IMG/VR virus record: IMGVR_UViG_3300025168_000366
Location: 1-31,874 of that record
From: a virus
Direction: 5' to 3' (one strand)
Length of the DNA: 31,874 nucleotides
Position 1 is the first letter of the stretch. Each line of letters opens with the position of its first letter. Below the pieces are notes generated by a model. The model was given only the letters and a program-made list of their open reading frames with translations. It was not told the origin of the DNA and searched no databases. Positions 7,685-15,855 of this stretch are shown here, piece by piece. A program made the translations under genes and the position numbers.

Positions 7685-9190
7685 CTATCCTCTTTGATTA
7701 GTGTTTGTGTTAGCGTGTTCGAATGATATAGTATAATTTATTAACTTTTCGTTAACTGTCTTTTTATCTTCGTAGCTATTAGTAGTTATGTTTATAGCTA
7801 TGTACTCACCTATTGAACTTTGTATGTAAACATTAGGAGAGTTTAACATTGCTATAACCATTTTAGAAGCGTCTTCTGTTATCCATTCAGAAGTACACGT
7901 AATAACTTCTTTAGTCGTTAAATCGTAAGTTGTTGTACCCCTGTCGTATGTAGTATAACCCCAAACGTTAGACACTGAGTCATAACTGCCGTAATTCTGT
8001 TTATAGTTGCTTCTAGTGTTTGTGATGTTCTTTTTACTAACCTTATTAAATGTAATAGGCAAGTAACTACCTAGCTTATCCATATAAAAAAACCTAATAG
8101 CTTCGTATTTGCTACACTCTTCTTTTACGTTTAAAGTAACCGTTTCACCTACTGCAGTAGTTAACAAAGCGTCTAAAGGCGTTATCTTAATAAAGGTAGT
8201 GTTAAGGTCTACTATAGGCAAAGAACCCGACACAGTTAAAAAAGTATCAGAGCTTTCTAGTATATCTTTAGCCCCAATTTTGTTTTGGTTAATAAAGTGT
8301 TGTCCTGTAGGGTTGAAAGTTTGTTCAACAGTGAAAACACCGTTATCTGTTTCTATCTTTAAACCTCTAAAATAAGTAGTGTCCATGAAGTTATTAATCC
8401 AGACCCTATCACTCAAAGTAACGTCAAAAGTGTTTAAGCCGTCTAATAAAAATTTAGTACTACTAGAAGAGGTGTTAGACATTCTATAGTTAAAAGGATC
8501 CCAATTCCTGAAGTCTTGAAAAGTTAAAGCACCATTAAAAGAATATACTAAATTTGTAGGTGAAATTATAACTTGTTCAATAGTTCTAGAGTTTGTATCT
8601 ACTAAATTAGACACTCCCCCTTCTGCAGTGGGTGTACTACTTACATAAGCTTTGTCTGTTAAAACAGTGTATTCGTCTACAACAACCGTAACAGTGGCTT
8701 GACCGTCATAACTTGAGTGTGTAGCCCCTGCGCTTTGTACTATGTTTATAACGTCCCCAACTATATAAGGGTGTTTATCTGTTGACGAAGTCCACCCGAC
8801 AAAAGTACCTGCAGTTGTATAGTTATTCTCAAAAGCCCAAACAGTATTTGAAAATTGTTCTTTTACTTCATAAGTCCATTTTAAGCCCTCATTAGTTACT
8901 TTATTACTAATCTTATCTACGTCTGCAGGGTAAAAAGAAGTGCTAATATTATTCTCTATATGTCTATGAAAATCAATTACCCCGTACCCTTCAGGATTAG
9001 GAAGGATAACAATAGTAGATAATAACTTATAGTCTGCTTCTGTTGACTCCCCCTTATATATATCTACAATCCATTTAAAATTTTTAGATTGTATATTAGG
9101 GGACTCTAAAACTACAATAGTTTCGTTGTAAGTAGGTGTTAAGGATAACGGTCTTACTTTTACCTGTGTTTGTGTTCCTGTTTGTGGCAT
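7685..9190 (-). CDS. Tail structural protein, unknown family
   Basis: This 501-residue protein is rich in Thr, Ser, Asn and Tyr, with many beta-strand-like stretches (YNETIVVLESPNIQSKNFKW, YGVIDFHRHIENN). The C-terminal half contains EAIRFFYMDKLGSYLPITFNKVSKK, given here only as a landmark: EAIRFFYMDKLGSYLPITF. There is no signal peptide or membrane helix. It is immediately followed by the large hub/fibre gene with no spacing, so the two are probably co-assembled in the distal tail. A distal tail or baseplate role is likely by context, but I do not recognise the family. An AATATATAAG element lies at 9209-9218 upstream of the start. Confidence 0.6.
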   Translation of the reverse strand: MPQTGTQTQVKVRPLSLTPTYNETIVVLESPNIQSKNFKWIVDIYKGESTEADYKLLSTIVILPNPEGYGVIDFHRHIENNISTSFYPADVDKISNKVTNEGLKWTYEVKEQFSNTVWAFENNYTTAGTFVGWTSSTDKHPYIVGDVINIVQSAGATHSSYDGQATVTVVVDEYTVLTDKAYVSSTPTAEGGVSNLVDTNSRTIEQVIISPTNLVYSFNGALTFQDFRNWDPFNYRMSNTSSSSTKFLLDGLNTFDVTLSDRVWINNFMDTTYFRGLKIETDNGVFTVEQTFNPTGQHFINQNKIGAKDILESSDTFLTVSGSLPIVDLNTTFIKITPLDALLTTAVGETVTLNVKEECSKYEAIRFFYMDKLGSYLPITFNKVSKKNITNTRSNYKQNYGSYDSVSNVWGYTTYDRGTTTYDLTTKEVITCTSEWITEDASKMVIAMLNSPNVYIQSSIGEYIAINITTNSYEDKKTVNEKLINYTISFEHANTNTNQRG

Positions 9191-9222
9191 CTTTTTAATT
9201 TACATTATAATATATAAGGGCT

Positions 9223-9618
9223 TTAGAAATGTTTTCCAACTGTACTATCTGAAGGGTAAGTGAAAAAATATTCTACAGAATCCGAAGTATCAAAGTTATC
9301 AGGAAATGTTAACGCAAATTCCATAGATAACAAACCTATTAACCTATTTTCTAATGTTTTATACTTCTTAGATTCAAAAACCTTTTCAGCTACTTTAAAA
9401 TAATGGGGAGAGCCGTCTATGTATTGGAAATAAAATACACTAGATACAAATATTTCCATTTCACCGTTTTTTCCTACAGTTATATTAACCGTAAACGAAT
9501 CACGCATTAAACCCGTATCAATTAAATCCTGCCTTATTACTTCAGCTTCGTAAAGTTTAGCGATTGATTTTCCTATTTTCTTAACCTTCCCTTTTAATTT
9601 GCTTCGTCTTTGAGCCAT
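9223..9618 (-). CDS. HK97 gp10-like tail completion/neck protein (paralogue 1)
   Basis: This 131-residue protein has a strongly basic N-terminus (MAQRRSKLKGKVKKIGKS), a helix, and the signature RQDLIDTGLMRDSFTVNITV followed by IFVSSVFYFQYIDGSP. The order DTG-x-M-x-D-S then a Tyr-x-x-Tyr-Val/Ile-Asp-Gly turn is that of gp10-like head-tail joining proteins. The same layout appears in the protein at 12006-12380, so the genome carries two diverged copies. Its first base overlaps the last base of the preceding gene. The assignment rests on motif shape, not on a search. Confidence 0.55.
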   Translation of the reverse strand: MAQRRSKLKGKVKKIGKSIAKLYEAEVIRQDLIDTGLMRDSFTVNITVGKNGEMEIFVSSVFYFQYIDGSPHYFKVAEKVFESKKYKTLENRLIGLLSMEFALTFPDNFDTSDSVEYFFTYPSDSTVGKHF

Positions 9619-9986
9619 TACAAGCCAGTAACAGTTATCTGTCCAACTAAAGAAGGTATTTGTTCCTCTAGAACTTGTTTATATCTATCGCAAACTCTAT
9701 AAATATCTTTTTTAAAGTCCGTAAAGCCCCCGTCTGTTGTTGGGTAGTTTTCTTTTCCTTCATCGTTTAATATTGCCCTATCTAAACCGAAAGGCAAATT
9801 ATCAAAAGTAACTGCTTTACCTGTTGCGTACTCTGAAGCGTCCCCATATTTCCAAACTGCTGAAAAGTACCAAGACACCCCGTTAGTCTTTACATTGACA
9901 AGTCCAGTTATCTTTTTCTTAATATCGTAAACAGGTAGTTCACCCGTTGTAATTCCACTGTTTTCGTTTAAATCAATCGTTATCAT
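9618..9986 (-). CDS. Small virion-region protein, unknown function
   Basis: This 122-residue protein has an acidic, Thr/Asn-rich N-terminal half (MITIDLNENSGITTGELPVY, GVSWYFSAVWKYGDASEYATG). A helical segment follows (FKKDIYRVCDRYKQVLEEQI), ending in SLVGQITVTGL. There is no membrane helix. It sits between the terminator/fibre fusion gene and a gp10-like gene, and overlaps the latter by one base, so it belongs to the tail/neck block. A small virion or assembly protein is the most that can be said. Confidence 0.55.
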   Translation of the reverse strand: MITIDLNENSGITTGELPVYDIKKKITGLVNVKTNGVSWYFSAVWKYGDASEYATGKAVTFDNLPFGLDRAILNDEGKENYPTTDGGFTDFKKDIYRVCDRYKQVLEEQIPSLVGQITVTGL

Positions 9987-9996
9987 ATCTTTATTT

Positions 9997-11994
9997 TTAT
10001 ACTATATTTAAAACTCCCCCGTTATTCCATATATCACCACTAGACAAACCTGCTGAAGATGTTGGTAAGTTAGAAGCGTTAATTACTCCATTGTTTTTTA
10101 CTTCTAATAAACTTGCATTAGTAGAATCTGTAACCTTAAAACCTGTTGTACTTGCTGAAGTGTCTGAGCCTTTTACAGTTGTGTCTGTTTCAAGGCTTAA
10201 ATTTCCCGTTGATTTTATATAACTATCAGTTGTTGCACCTATTACCATTGTAGGGGTTGCCGAATTGAAACCCACTGTTAATTGGTTTGTTGACGTACTT
10301 TTTAAAGCACTAGCACCCGTTGAAAAGCCTGTCCCTAAAACAACAGAGCCTGCGTGATTTACTTCGGTTGCTGAACCTAAAGCTAGACCCATATAAGCGT
10401 TGCTTTCAGTATTCCAGCCTAAAGCAGTCGCAAAATTAGAAGTGCTTTCGGCTTCATAACCTAAAGAAGTTGTATATTTGCCACTTGCTACGGCGCTTTT
10501 ACCTATTGATATAGCTCCCGTATTTGAAGAAGAAGAACCCGAACCGATACCGATTGAAAAATCAGATGTTGCAGAACCAAGCAAAGCAACTGCAACACCA
10601 CCTGCAACCGATCCGACCCCTATTGATACACCTCCAGTCGTTGCCGTCCCCCCGATCGCTATTGAGTTGGTTAATGTAGCAGAAGCGTTATAACCTATTG
10701 ATATCGCTTTTTCACTAAAACCTGCGCCTATAGTAGCGTTTTGACCTATAATTACATTTTGATTTTTTGACAAAGTATTATTATTTGTCGCTCCTTTCCC
10801 TATTATAAAACTACCGTCATTATCAATACTAAACAAAGTATCTGAGCCGTCTTTAATACTCCAATCGTTACCGTTTAAATCTGCGTTATATGTAGCATTA
10901 AAAGTTAAATCAGCATTAGAAATATTATCACCCCCTGAACTAGCAGAATTAATCTGTAATTCGTCAGCACTAGAAGTTAAAGTAATTCCTGTACCTGCAG
11001 TTATACTTTTAAAAGGTAAGTCAGAACCAACTTTTGTAAGTGCTAACCCTTCACCCGTTCCACTATTAGACGAAGTATTAACTTCCCCCCCACTAGGTAA
11101 ACCCGTAAGCCCTGAACCGTCCCCAACAAAGGCAGTTGCGTTAACCGTTCCCGTAACGTCTAAGCCGTTAAAATTATCTATTGAGGTAGTAACAGTACTA
11201 CCGTCGTTAAGTGTTAATACAAGGTTGTTATTATTACTATTATTAAAAGTTGCTGAAGTTACAAAAGTGTTAACGGTGTTTATATTTGATAAGTCAACTA
11301 ATACAGTTACACTGTCATTTCTTAACAACTCTAGATTATCGGTTAATGTGTTATAAGTACCACTAATTACAAAAGTATCTGACCCTACGCCACCTGCTAA
11401 AGAAACTTCTTTTGTAGTTCCCGTTGTAGTAACTACAATAGGATAAACGCCCGTTACGTCTTCAACAAATACGGGACATAATACGTTAACGTCTGGACAG
11501 TCTATACCTGGAAAAACAAACCCTGTTATGTCAGTAGCAGGAATACCACAAAAAGTTGTTAGTACAGGTGTCATTAAGGAAATCTCTGTAAGCCATCCAC
11601 TTACTTGTTCGTCAAACTCCTCTGTAAAAGCTTCAAAGTCTATATCACCTATTATATTAAGTTGACTATTAACGTAGTACGGGTGTCCTTTAAACTCTGT
11701 TATAATGTCTTTTAAGATATCTATAGTATCAGAAAGAACGTCGTTCTCATTGCTTTCGTCTTTGTTAACTAAATCAAATATTCTTATTTCAAAATCAATT
11801 TCAAATGTTTTATAACCGTAATCAGTTGAGGGCATAGAAGCACTAACGGGGTTAATCCACAATACAGGGTGCATATAAGCTTTGTCCGCTCCTATTTCCC
11901 ATTCATCACCAATACCAAAACCATTTATTTGGTAGTGTCTAGTAGCTATGTCTTTCCATACGCTGACTAGTTGGTTTATAGTTTGTATTTTCAT
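9997..11994 (-). CDS. Tail terminator-like domain fused to YadA-head fibre
   Basis: The protein has 665 residues. Residues 1-145 form a compact alpha/beta domain (GIGDEWEIGADKAYMHPVLW, FEIDFEIRIFDLVNKDE, LSDTIDILKDIITEF) of the kind seen in small tail terminator or completion proteins, which are normally about 140-170 residues and stand alone. From about 180 there are beta repeats. At about 395-560 there are classical YadA-head repeats (AISIGYNASATLTNSIAIGG, GAISIGKSAVASGKYTTSLG). The end is SAGLSSGDIWNNGGVLNIV, a fibre C-terminus. The fusion would place a trimeric or hexameric fibre at the neck, between head and tail. The terminator call is inferred from length, fold style and its place after the gp10-like gene. 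Confidence 0.6.
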   Translation of the reverse strand: MKIQTINQLVSVWKDIATRHYQINGFGIGDEWEIGADKAYMHPVLWINPVSASMPSTDYGYKTFEIDFEIRIFDLVNKDESNENDVLSDTIDILKDIITEFKGHPYYVNSQLNIIGDIDFEAFTEEFDEQVSGWLTEISLMTPVLTTFCGIPATDITGFVFPGIDCPDVNVLCPVFVEDVTGVYPIVVTTTGTTKEVSLAGGVGSDTFVISGTYNTLTDNLELLRNDSVTVLVDLSNINTVNTFVTSATFNNSNNNNLVLTLNDGSTVTTSIDNFNGLDVTGTVNATAFVGDGSGLTGLPSGGEVNTSSNSGTGEGLALTKVGSDLPFKSITAGTGITLTSSADELQINSASSGGDNISNADLTFNATYNADLNGNDWSIKDGSDTLFSIDNDGSFIIGKGATNNNTLSKNQNVIIGQNATIGAGFSEKAISIGYNASATLTNSIAIGGTATTGGVSIGVGSVAGGVAVALLGSATSDFSIGIGSGSSSSNTGAISIGKSAVASGKYTTSLGYEAESTSNFATALGWNTESNAYMGLALGSATEVNHAGSVVLGTGFSTGASALKSTSTNQLTVGFNSATPTMVIGATTDSYIKSTGNLSLETDTTVKGSDTSASTTGFKVTDSTNASLLEVKNNGVINASNLPTSSAGLSSGDIWNNGGVLNIV

Positions 11995-12005
11995 ATTATT
12001 GTTTT

Positions 12006-12380
12006 TTAACCTCTGTTAAGGCTATTAAATTCCTTTTCTATTTTTTTCCAGGCTCTAGACTTCATTGCGTTATCTAGTATATCAAAAACACCGTTTACAT
12101 ATTTCCAATAATCAACGGCATTAATCTTAGCGACTAAACCTCTATTACTTCCTATCGTAGCGTCTACTTGTATAGTATCAACCATTTTGCCTGTGTCTAC
12201 GTGTCCCTGCTTTCTTATCTGTTGTTTCAACACCCTTGTTAATTTCCTTCCTATTAATTTTAGTTCCTTGTTAGTTATTTGTTTTTTACCCCTCGACTTT
12301 TTACGACGGGCAAACTCCATTATTTCAGGGTTAGAAAGTTTAAATCTTTTAGTGTATATATGTGCTAACTCCTCAATCAT
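12006..12380 (-). CDS. HK97 gp10-like head-tail joining protein (paralogue 2)
   Basis: This 124-residue, basic, mainly helical protein has the gp10-type signature QIRKQGHVDTGKMVDTIQVD followed by INAVDYWKYVNGVFDIL. Proteins of this kind complete the tail end that meets the head. Its start overlaps the stop of the GT-like chaperone frame by four bases (ATGA), and the fused terminator/fibre gene follows after 11 bases. That order (chaperones, gp10-like, terminator-like) supports the call. A more diverged copy is at 9223-9618. Confidence 0.6.
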   Translation of the reverse strand: MIEELAHIYTKRFKLSNPEIMEFARRKKSRGKKQITNKELKLIGRKLTRVLKQQIRKQGHVDTGKMVDTIQVDATIGSNRGLVAKINAVDYWKYVNGVFDILDNAMKSRAWKKIEKEFNSLNRG

Positions 12381-12640
12381 TTATGCTTGTTCATCATTTC
12401 CTGCCTTTTCCTTAGTCGTTCTTGGTAGTCGTCCCTTTCTTTCCAGTAGCTTAAAGTATTTAAAGCCGTTATGTATGTTATCTTATATACTTCATTAAAC
12501 TTTGTTATGTCCCCATTTGCTAACCTTTCAATAATACTAAACCATTTCCAACGGTCTGAAAACTTAGGCACTGCAGGGGCTTCTATTTCGTCTTCGTCTT
12601 TATCTCCATTAAATAAAGCACTAAAATTATACATTATCAC
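12377..12640 (-). CDS. Tail assembly chaperone extension (GT-type frame)
   Basis: This 87-codon frame reads SDRWKWFSIIERLANGDITK, then a Lys/Glu/Arg-rich helix ending KRQEMMNKHK. The W-x-W-x-x-x-IERLA-x-GD pattern is typical of the second tail assembly chaperone in Bacteroidota phages, as I recall it. It is open upstream of its GTG (12640) and ATG (12634) starts, in the -1 frame relative to the preceding chaperone, right through a T9 slippery run. It is therefore probably made mainly as the C-terminal extension of a G-GT fusion by frameshifting. Independent initiation at GTG or ATG cannot be excluded, because the two frames overlap by GTGA. Confidence 0.65.
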   Translation of the reverse strand: MIMYNFSALFNGDKDEDEIEAPAVPKFSDRWKWFSIIERLANGDITKFNEVYKITYITALNTLSYWKERDDYQERLRKRQEMMNKHK

Positions 12641-13149
12641 CTTACGCCAGTCGAAAAAAAAACACTCATCCCTAGAACTGAATTTATAGACAAATTATCT
12701 TTAAATAGTTCTATACGTTCAGCGCATTTGTTAGAGTCAAACTCTTCGTTTTTAGGTCTTAAAATTACGCTTAGTATTATCGGTATAGCCTCAACAGAAT
12801 TAAAGCACCCTTGTTCTATTAAAGATTCTATACTTATATATTCCCCTACTGTTAATTCATTTAAATTATTACATAAAAAATACATTTCCCCGTTAATTTC
12901 TACAGATTTATTATCTAACTTTTCAGGCTCTGTGTTCATAAAAGACATTTGACCTACTATGTTTTCAAGGTCTGAAGTTTTAATATAGTCAAATATTTCT
13001 TCTAAGTCTTCATTACCGAATAACCGTAAAACATGAATATAATATTCAATAGGACTTTTATAGGACTTTAAGTCTAAAGAACTCAAAGAGATAAACTCCC
13101 TTAAAGTAACGTCATTCCATGAAGTCGGTATCAGTATTTCTTTATCCAT
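12637..13149 (-). CDS. Tail assembly chaperone (G-type)
   Basis: This 170-residue acidic protein starts MDKEILIPTSWNDVTLREFI, contains SPIEYYIHVLRLFGNEDLEE and a late LSVILRPKNEEFD block, and ends in MSVFFSTGVR. The layout (IPxSWxDVTLxxFxxL, then a repeated iLxLfG-like helix) fits tail assembly chaperones of Bacteroidota phages, which coat the tape measure protein during tail assembly. The strongest support is the in-frame T TTT TTT heptamer nine codons before its stop, with an open -1 frame beyond. Unlike most siphoviruses, the tape measure gene is not next but about 10 kb downstream. A GTTATATATATTAG element lies two bases before the start. Confidence 0.7.
   Translation of the reverse strand: MDKEILIPTSWNDVTLREFISLSSLDLKSYKSPIEYYIHVLRLFGNEDLEEIFDYIKTSDLENIVGQMSFMNTEPEKLDNKSVEINGEMYFLCNNLNELTVGEYISIESLIEQGCFNSVEAIPIILSVILRPKNEEFDSNKCAERIELFKDNLSINSVLGMSVFFSTGVR
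12654..12662 (-). other. Slippery site for programmed -1 frameshift
   Basis: On the minus strand the coding sequence reads AGT GTT TTT TTT TCG ACT GGC GTA AGG TGA. The heptamer T TTT TTT sits in the right register for a -1 slip (last T of GTT, then TTT TTT). After slippage the ribosome reads TTC GAC TGG CGT AAG GTG and continues into the 87-codon frame. This is the arrangement of the lambda G/GT system and its many siphovirus counterparts. No downstream pseudoknot was tested. Confidence 0.75.
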
Positions 13150-13178
13150 GCTAATATATATAACAGTTAAATAATTGT

Positions 13179-14495
13179 TTATGCCATTCTAATAAAATTA
13201 CCTAACGTATATTCAAATATCATTTTATATGCCATAGCGTCAGCGAAATCTGGTGAATGTCCTATTATCTTTTTTTGTTCATCCTTACTATTAATTTCCA
13301 TTTTAGATTCTGAAGTTTCGCGTACCTTTCTTTTAATACATAACAACTCCCCTTCTAGTTCTTTCTTGAATTTATTAGTTTTCATTTTTACTTTGCCGTC
13401 CCTTATAAGCTCCCCTAGTTTATAGTAAAGTTGAGATTTTAGATTCTTATAGTTTTCGTCTTTAAGTGGTCTACCATTGTTAGTTATAGCCTTAGACGTT
13501 CTTAAATATTGTTTAATATATTGCCCCACCCCGTCGCTATCGTAAGCTATGTATCTAGTTTGTATATCGTACAGTCTAGCAGTTTCTTTAATCTTATCTA
13601 GTACTATTTCATTCTTACCTACTTTTATTATATCAATTACGTCGTTACCTTCCCAAACGAATAGCACGCACCCATCTTGTTTGAAGGCAACATCTACAGA
13701 TAAAAATTTAGTTAAGCTTTCATTTTTATTAATTGAATGGTCGTACATTTCGTTTATATCGTCAGAATTTACTAGACTGTCTGGATCGTCTTGTGCTTCC
13801 CAATTACCCATAAGTAAACGACTAACTTCTGAAGGTGAAAGCGTTCTTTTAAGGTTATCAATATAGCTTTTTGATAAGTAAGGGTTATCCATTGCAGTAG
13901 CATTAACAAAACTACGCCACTTCGGTATAGTTCCTTCTTTGTCTGCTAAATAAAAGTCTTCATATAAGAAATTACGCGACGGGTTACAAGTCATTAACAA
14001 CAAAGGCTTTATATTATAACTGTCATTTCTCCACCTTCCTATCCTAGATTGTAGTATCTCTTTTCCCCTGTCGCTTGTTTCCCCTGCTTCGTCTATTACT
14101 GCAAAGGTTAAAAGTAAACCTCCTAACCTTGTATAGTCTGGGTCTGAGGGTATGTGCCTTAGTTCTTGAAATACTATTTCACTCCCGTTGTAAAATGTGA
14201 TTTTCCCCTCTATTGGATTATACTTGTAATGTTCATCCCTTTGTAATCCAAAACTAGGGAATACTTCAGACAATAAAGTAACTACTGTAGTTTTTTTAAG
14301 TGTTGTTAATTCATTCCTGCACAGTCCAACCCTAACGCCTTCGTACTGTAAACATTTAATAGTCATTAACGCACTAATTAAATACGTCTTAGACGCACCA
14401 ACGCCACCCCCAAATAGTATTTCCGTTGTGTTATCGTCTTCGAATAACTCGAATACTTTGTGTTGTTTTATAGTTGGTGCAAATGTTATATTCAC
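13179..14495 (-). CDS. terL: Terminase large subunit
   Basis: This 438-residue ATPase/nuclease cuts DNA and drives it into the prohead. Walker A is FGGGVGASKT (28-37), Walker B is FAVIDEAGE (131-139), and the coupling motif is LLMTCNPSRN (166-175). The nuclease domain shows SVDVAFKQDG (Asp268), YIAYDSDGVG (Asp319/Asp321) and HSPDFADAMAY near the C-terminus, giving the three acidic positions expected of the RNase H-like fold. Length and motif order are full-size and intact. The start overlaps the TerS stop by four bases (ATGA). Confidence 0.93.
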   Translation of the reverse strand: MNITFAPTIKQHKVFELFEDDNTTEILFGGGVGASKTYLISALMTIKCLQYEGVRVGLCRNELTTLKKTTVVTLLSEVFPSFGLQRDEHYKYNPIEGKITFYNGSEIVFQELRHIPSDPDYTRLGGLLLTFAVIDEAGETSDRGKEILQSRIGRWRNDSYNIKPLLLMTCNPSRNFLYEDFYLADKEGTIPKWRSFVNATAMDNPYLSKSYIDNLKRTLSPSEVSRLLMGNWEAQDDPDSLVNSDDINEMYDHSINKNESLTKFLSVDVAFKQDGCVLFVWEGNDVIDIIKVGKNEIVLDKIKETARLYDIQTRYIAYDSDGVGQYIKQYLRTSKAITNNGRPLKDENYKNLKSQLYYKLGELIRDGKVKMKTNKFKKELEGELLCIKRKVRETSESKMEINSKDEQKKIIGHSPDFADAMAYKMIFEYTLGNFIRMA

Positions 14496-14929
14496 TCTTC
14501 AGGCTTAACGTAGTTTATTGTTACGCCCTTATGTGTTACTTCCTCTTTAATTGGTGCGTATGCTCCTATGACTTTAGCAAGTTGGTCTAAGGCTTTTAAA
14601 CTTATCACGTGTTCTTTGCTGTCTTTTGTTTTATTTAAGATTAACTCTAATTCCTCTAGAACTCTTTTTCTAGTTATTAAAGCCTCTTTATCCATTTTTT
14701 TGTCCATCTCTTTATTCTTTTTTCTTAATTGCATTACTACATAAGGGTGTCTTACTAACTGATAAGATTTTTTTATCACTGTAGCCTTATTGCAATTTTT
14801 ATAAATTTGAGAATAAGACTTATTTGCATTACAGGAAATCATATACAACTGCACAAACCTATCGTACCTCATTTTCTGCGCTCTAGACCTTAAGCCGAAT
14901 CTTTTTAATACAGGGTCGTCAGTTAGCAT
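14492..14929 (-). CDS. terS: Terminase small subunit
   Basis: This 145-residue basic, helical protein recognises phage DNA for packaging. It shows the small-terminase style: an N-terminal helical region (LRSRAQKMRYDRFVQLYMI), SYSQIYKNC, then SYQLVRHPYVVMQLRKKNKE, followed by a coiled-coil oligomerisation helix (KRVLEELELILNKT) and LKALDQLAKVIGAYAPIK. The last segment, with its ALDxLAKxxGxY pattern, is common in TerS proteins. It overlaps TerL by four bases and overlaps the small upstream gene by seven. Confidence 0.85.
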   Translation of the reverse strand: MLTDDPVLKRFGLRSRAQKMRYDRFVQLYMISCNANKSYSQIYKNCNKATVIKKSYQLVRHPYVVMQLRKKNKEMDKKMDKEALITRKRVLEELELILNKTKDSKEHVISLKALDQLAKVIGAYAPIKEEVTHKGVTINYVKPEE

Positions 14930-15120
14930 TTATTATTTTTATGATATTTTTTTAATTTATTAAATACGTTCCTTATAACTGACGGGCATTTATTACAATA
15001 GTTTCGATTATCGTTAAATATTAACCTATTAAGATTATATATTCTAGCTATTTTTTCACCACTTACAGAGTTAAACTTAACCACTTCAGAAAGTTCTATG
15101 TATATTTCTTCTTTTGTCAT
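14923..15120 (-). CDS. Small Cys-containing protein, unknown function
   Basis: This 65-residue basic protein has an N-terminal helix (TKEEIYIELSEVVKFNSVSG) and a C-terminal YCNKCPSVIRNVFNKLKKYH. The single CxxC pair plus Cys65 at the very end could bind a metal, alone or as a dimer. It overlaps TerS by seven bases and starts directly after the methyltransferase stop. It may be a packaging or DNA-binding accessory, but this rests only on position and charge. Confidence 0.6.
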   Translation of the reverse strand: MTKEEIYIELSEVVKFNSVSGEKIARIYNLNRLIFNDNRNYCNKCPSVIRNVFNKLKKYHKNNKC

Positions 15121-15855
15121 TTAAAACAATTTACATCCTGCTTCTTCAATTCGTTTTTTTGCTATATCGAAATAGTTTTCGTCTTGCTCTATTCCTATAA
15201 AATTACGGTTAGTATTAACACAAGCGACACCCGTAGAACCGCTACCGCACGTAAAATCTAAAACAGTTTCATTTTCGTTGGTGTATGTTTTTATTAAGTA
15301 TTCCATTAATGCAACTGGTTTTTGTGTTGGGTGCAAACTTTTATTATTAGGATTAGAAAAGTACAATTTGTTTTTCGGGTAGTTTCCGTACTCACTGTGT
15401 CCGTATTCCTTTTCTTGCCTATAAATTTTATTACCTTCTACTTTTTTAGATTTTGAAGGTCTACTATTTTTAAACACTCCTTTTACTAATCCTTGTGGAT
15501 TATATATTGGTTGTTTTTTATAGAATAAACTAATAATTTCGTAAAGCCTTAAGGGTTGTTTTTTTGCATTCAAGTGATTTGTTGCACTTGTTTTCTCCCA
15601 GTACCAATCATATTTGTAATTTTTAATATTACTCATTCTTAAAGCACTACTAAAAGGCTCAGAACCAAATAAAACTATTGCACCATTCGGTTTTATTATT
15701 CTGTTTAGTTGTTCCCACATTAAATAGAAATCAATAACGCTATCCCACTTACAGGCAGTCGTTCCGTAAGGTGGGTCTGTTATTATTGCATCAATCGAAC
15801 CGCTTTTAATGGTCTTCATTAACTCTAAACAATCGCCTTTTAATAAATCAATCAT
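15121..15855 (-). CDS. DNA methyltransferase, N6-adenine/N4-cytosine type (beta-like order)
   Basis: The protein has 244 residues. Catalytic motif IV is DPPYGT (27-32) near the N-terminus, and the AdoMet-binding motif I is DFTCGSGSTG (200-209) near the C-terminus, followed by FIGIEQDENYFDIAKKRI. This order is that of the beta group. HPTQKPVALMEYLI precedes motif I, as usual. It would methylate the phage genome, probably to evade host restriction, and no partner endonuclease gene is next to it. It is in the late operon, overlapping the preceding membrane protein gene by four bases. A second, differently sited methyltransferase is at 28582-29208. Confidence 0.88.
   Translation of the reverse strand: MIDLLKGDCLELMKTIKSGSIDAIITDPPYGTTACKWDSVIDFYLMWEQLNRIIKPNGAIVLFGSEPFSSALRMSNIKNYKYDWYWEKTSATNHLNAKKQPLRLYEIISLFYKKQPIYNPQGLVKGVFKNSRPSKSKKVEGNKIYRQEKEYGHSEYGNYPKNKLYFSNPNNKSLHPTQKPVALMEYLIKTYTNENETVLDFTCGSGSTGVACVNTNRNFIGIEQDENYFDIAKKRIEEAGCKLF

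Noticed and set aside
10478-10693. Plus-strand open frame rich in Pro and Glu, opposite the YadA-type repeats.
   Set aside because: The composition follows from reading Gly/Ser/Ile repeats on the opposite strand. It does not fit the operon direction.
13549-13866. Plus-strand open frame inside terL.
   Set aside because: It is the antisense of a clearly coding terminase with intact motifs.
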